Source: CAZRIP01 sp964600165
GTDB lineage: Bacteria > Elusimicrobiota > Elusimicrobia > UBA1565 > UBA9628
DNA length: 6,485 bases
Direction: 5' to 3'
NCBI GenBank assembly: GCA_964600165.1
Contig: CAZRIP010000151.1
Location: forward strand, 1-6,485
This document shows positions 5,774 to 6,485 of this stretch, piece after piece. A program made the translations under genes and the position numbers. The notes below the pieces were generated by a model, which saw nothing but the letters and a program-made list of their open reading frames with translations, was not told the origin of the DNA and did not search any database. The first letter of the stretch is position 1. Every line of letters starts with the position of its first letter.

Positions 5774-6485
5774 ATGCGCGGGATCGCCGCCCCGATCGTC
5801 TTGGCCGCGCTCGGCTATTTCGTCGACATCTACGACTTGATCCTCTTCAGCATCGTCCGGGTCAAGAGCCTGCAATCCCTCGGCTTTTCGGGCGACGCGC
5901 TCCTTTCCAACGGCGTGCGCCTTCTCAACATGCAGATGGCGGGCATGCTCCTCGGCGGCGTCTTATGGGGCGTGCTCGGCGACAAGAAGGGGCGGCTTTC
6001 CGTCTTGTTCGGCTCGATCGCGCTCTATTCGGCCGCGAACATCGCCAACGGCTTTTGCGGCTCGATCGGCGCCTACGCGGCGTGGCGCTTCCTCGCCGGC
6101 GTCGGCCTTGCGGGCGAGCTCGGCGCCGGCATCACGCTCGTCAGCGAGATCATGTCCAAGGAGAACCGAGGCTACGGCACGATGATCGTGGCGGGGGTCG
6201 GGATCTTCGGCGGGGTGGCGGCCGGCGTCGTCGGCGACACGTTCGACTGGCGGGTCGCGTTCTGGATCGGCGGAGGCTTGGGCCTCTTCCTGCTCGCGCT
6301 GCGCGTCGGCGTCTACGAGTCCGGGATGTTCGAGCAGCTCAAGGGCTCGAAGGTGGCGCGCGGAGACTTCCGCACGCTCCTCGCGAGCCCCGACCGCGCG
6401 CTGCGCTACCTCTGCGGGATCATGGCCGGCGTGCCGATCTGGTTCGTGATCGGCATCCTGGTGACTTACGCGCCGGAGTTCGGAC
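5774..6485 (+). CDS. MFS transporter, N-terminal part (runs off the right edge)
   Basis: The first 237 residues of a Major Facilitator Superfamily permease are visible; the frame is open to the window end. TM1 (about 6-28) carries the acidic pair VDIYD. The TM2-TM3 loop has the MFS motif A as GVLGDKKGR (66-74). TM4 has RFLAGVGLAGELGAG (105-119), like the metabolite:H+ symporter and sugar-transporter branches. TM5 (about 135-155), TM6 (about 162-178) and the start of the second half (TM7 near 210-231) follow, after a soluble central loop (181-208). The substrate is unknown; proton-coupled transport of an organic acid or similar metabolite is an inference. ATG 5774 is the only start, since no ATG, GTG or TTG occurs in frame after the TAA at 5723-5725. 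No Shine-Dalgarno sequence is present. The gene diverges from the amidase. Confidence 0.9.
   Translation, partial: MRGIAAPIVLAALGYFVDIYDLILFSIVRVKSLQSLGFSGDALLSNGVRLLNMQMAGMLLGGVLWGVLGDKKGRLSVLFGSIALYSAANIANGFCGSIGAYAAWRFLAGVGLAGELGAGITLVSEIMSKENRGYGTMIVAGVGIFGGVAAGVVGDTFDWRVAFWIGGGLGLFLLALRVGVYESGMFEQLKGSKVARGDFRTLLASPDRALRYLCGIMAGVPIWFVIGILVTYAPEFG

Overview
This is a GC-rich bacterial window with strongly G/C-biased third codon positions. It carries seven protein genes, the last one cut by the right edge, and almost no non-coding DNA. Secreted proteins with Sec signal peptides, a periplasmic-type Amidase_3 without wall-binding repeats and an RluE-type pseudouridine synthase point to a Gram-negative-like (diderm) organism. 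The long Ala/Pro-rich segment after a signal peptide in the first gene recalls GC-rich Elusimicrobiota-like genomes. That is only an impression, and the lineage cannot be fixed from this sequence.

Layout from left to right. (1) 78-1424, +: a nickel/cobalt (NiCoT/UreH-like) membrane transporter with an unusual signal-peptide-plus-low-complexity N-terminal extension. (2) 1425-1452: a perfect 28-bp palindrome between convergent genes, probably a shared terminator. (3) 3033-1458, -: three genes in a row, namely two small secreted proteins of unknown function and then rluE (23S rRNA pseudouridine synthase). (4) 3034-3138: a short divergent promoter region with an exact TATAAT. (5) 3139-4890, +: an ABC-F ATPase, a ribosome-associated type. 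(6) 5648-4887, -: an N-acetylmuramoyl-L-alanine amidase whose stop codon overlaps that of the ABC-F gene; a strong hairpin lies just inside its 3' end. (7) 5649-5773: a divergent promoter region with a good sigma70-type promoter for the amidase. (8) 5774-6485, +: the N-terminal half of an MFS transporter.

The genes are mostly housekeeping: ribosome function (rluE, ABC-F), cell wall (amidase) and transport (NiCoT, MFS). They do not form one pathway. No mobile element, CRISPR array, tRNA or rRNA is visible. The most interesting signals are a recurring layout in which a -10-like hexamer sits 5-12 bases before the start codon with no convincing Shine-Dalgarno sequence (possible leaderless or ultra-short-leader transcription), the odd architecture of the metal transporter, and the hairpins shared by convergent gene pairs.
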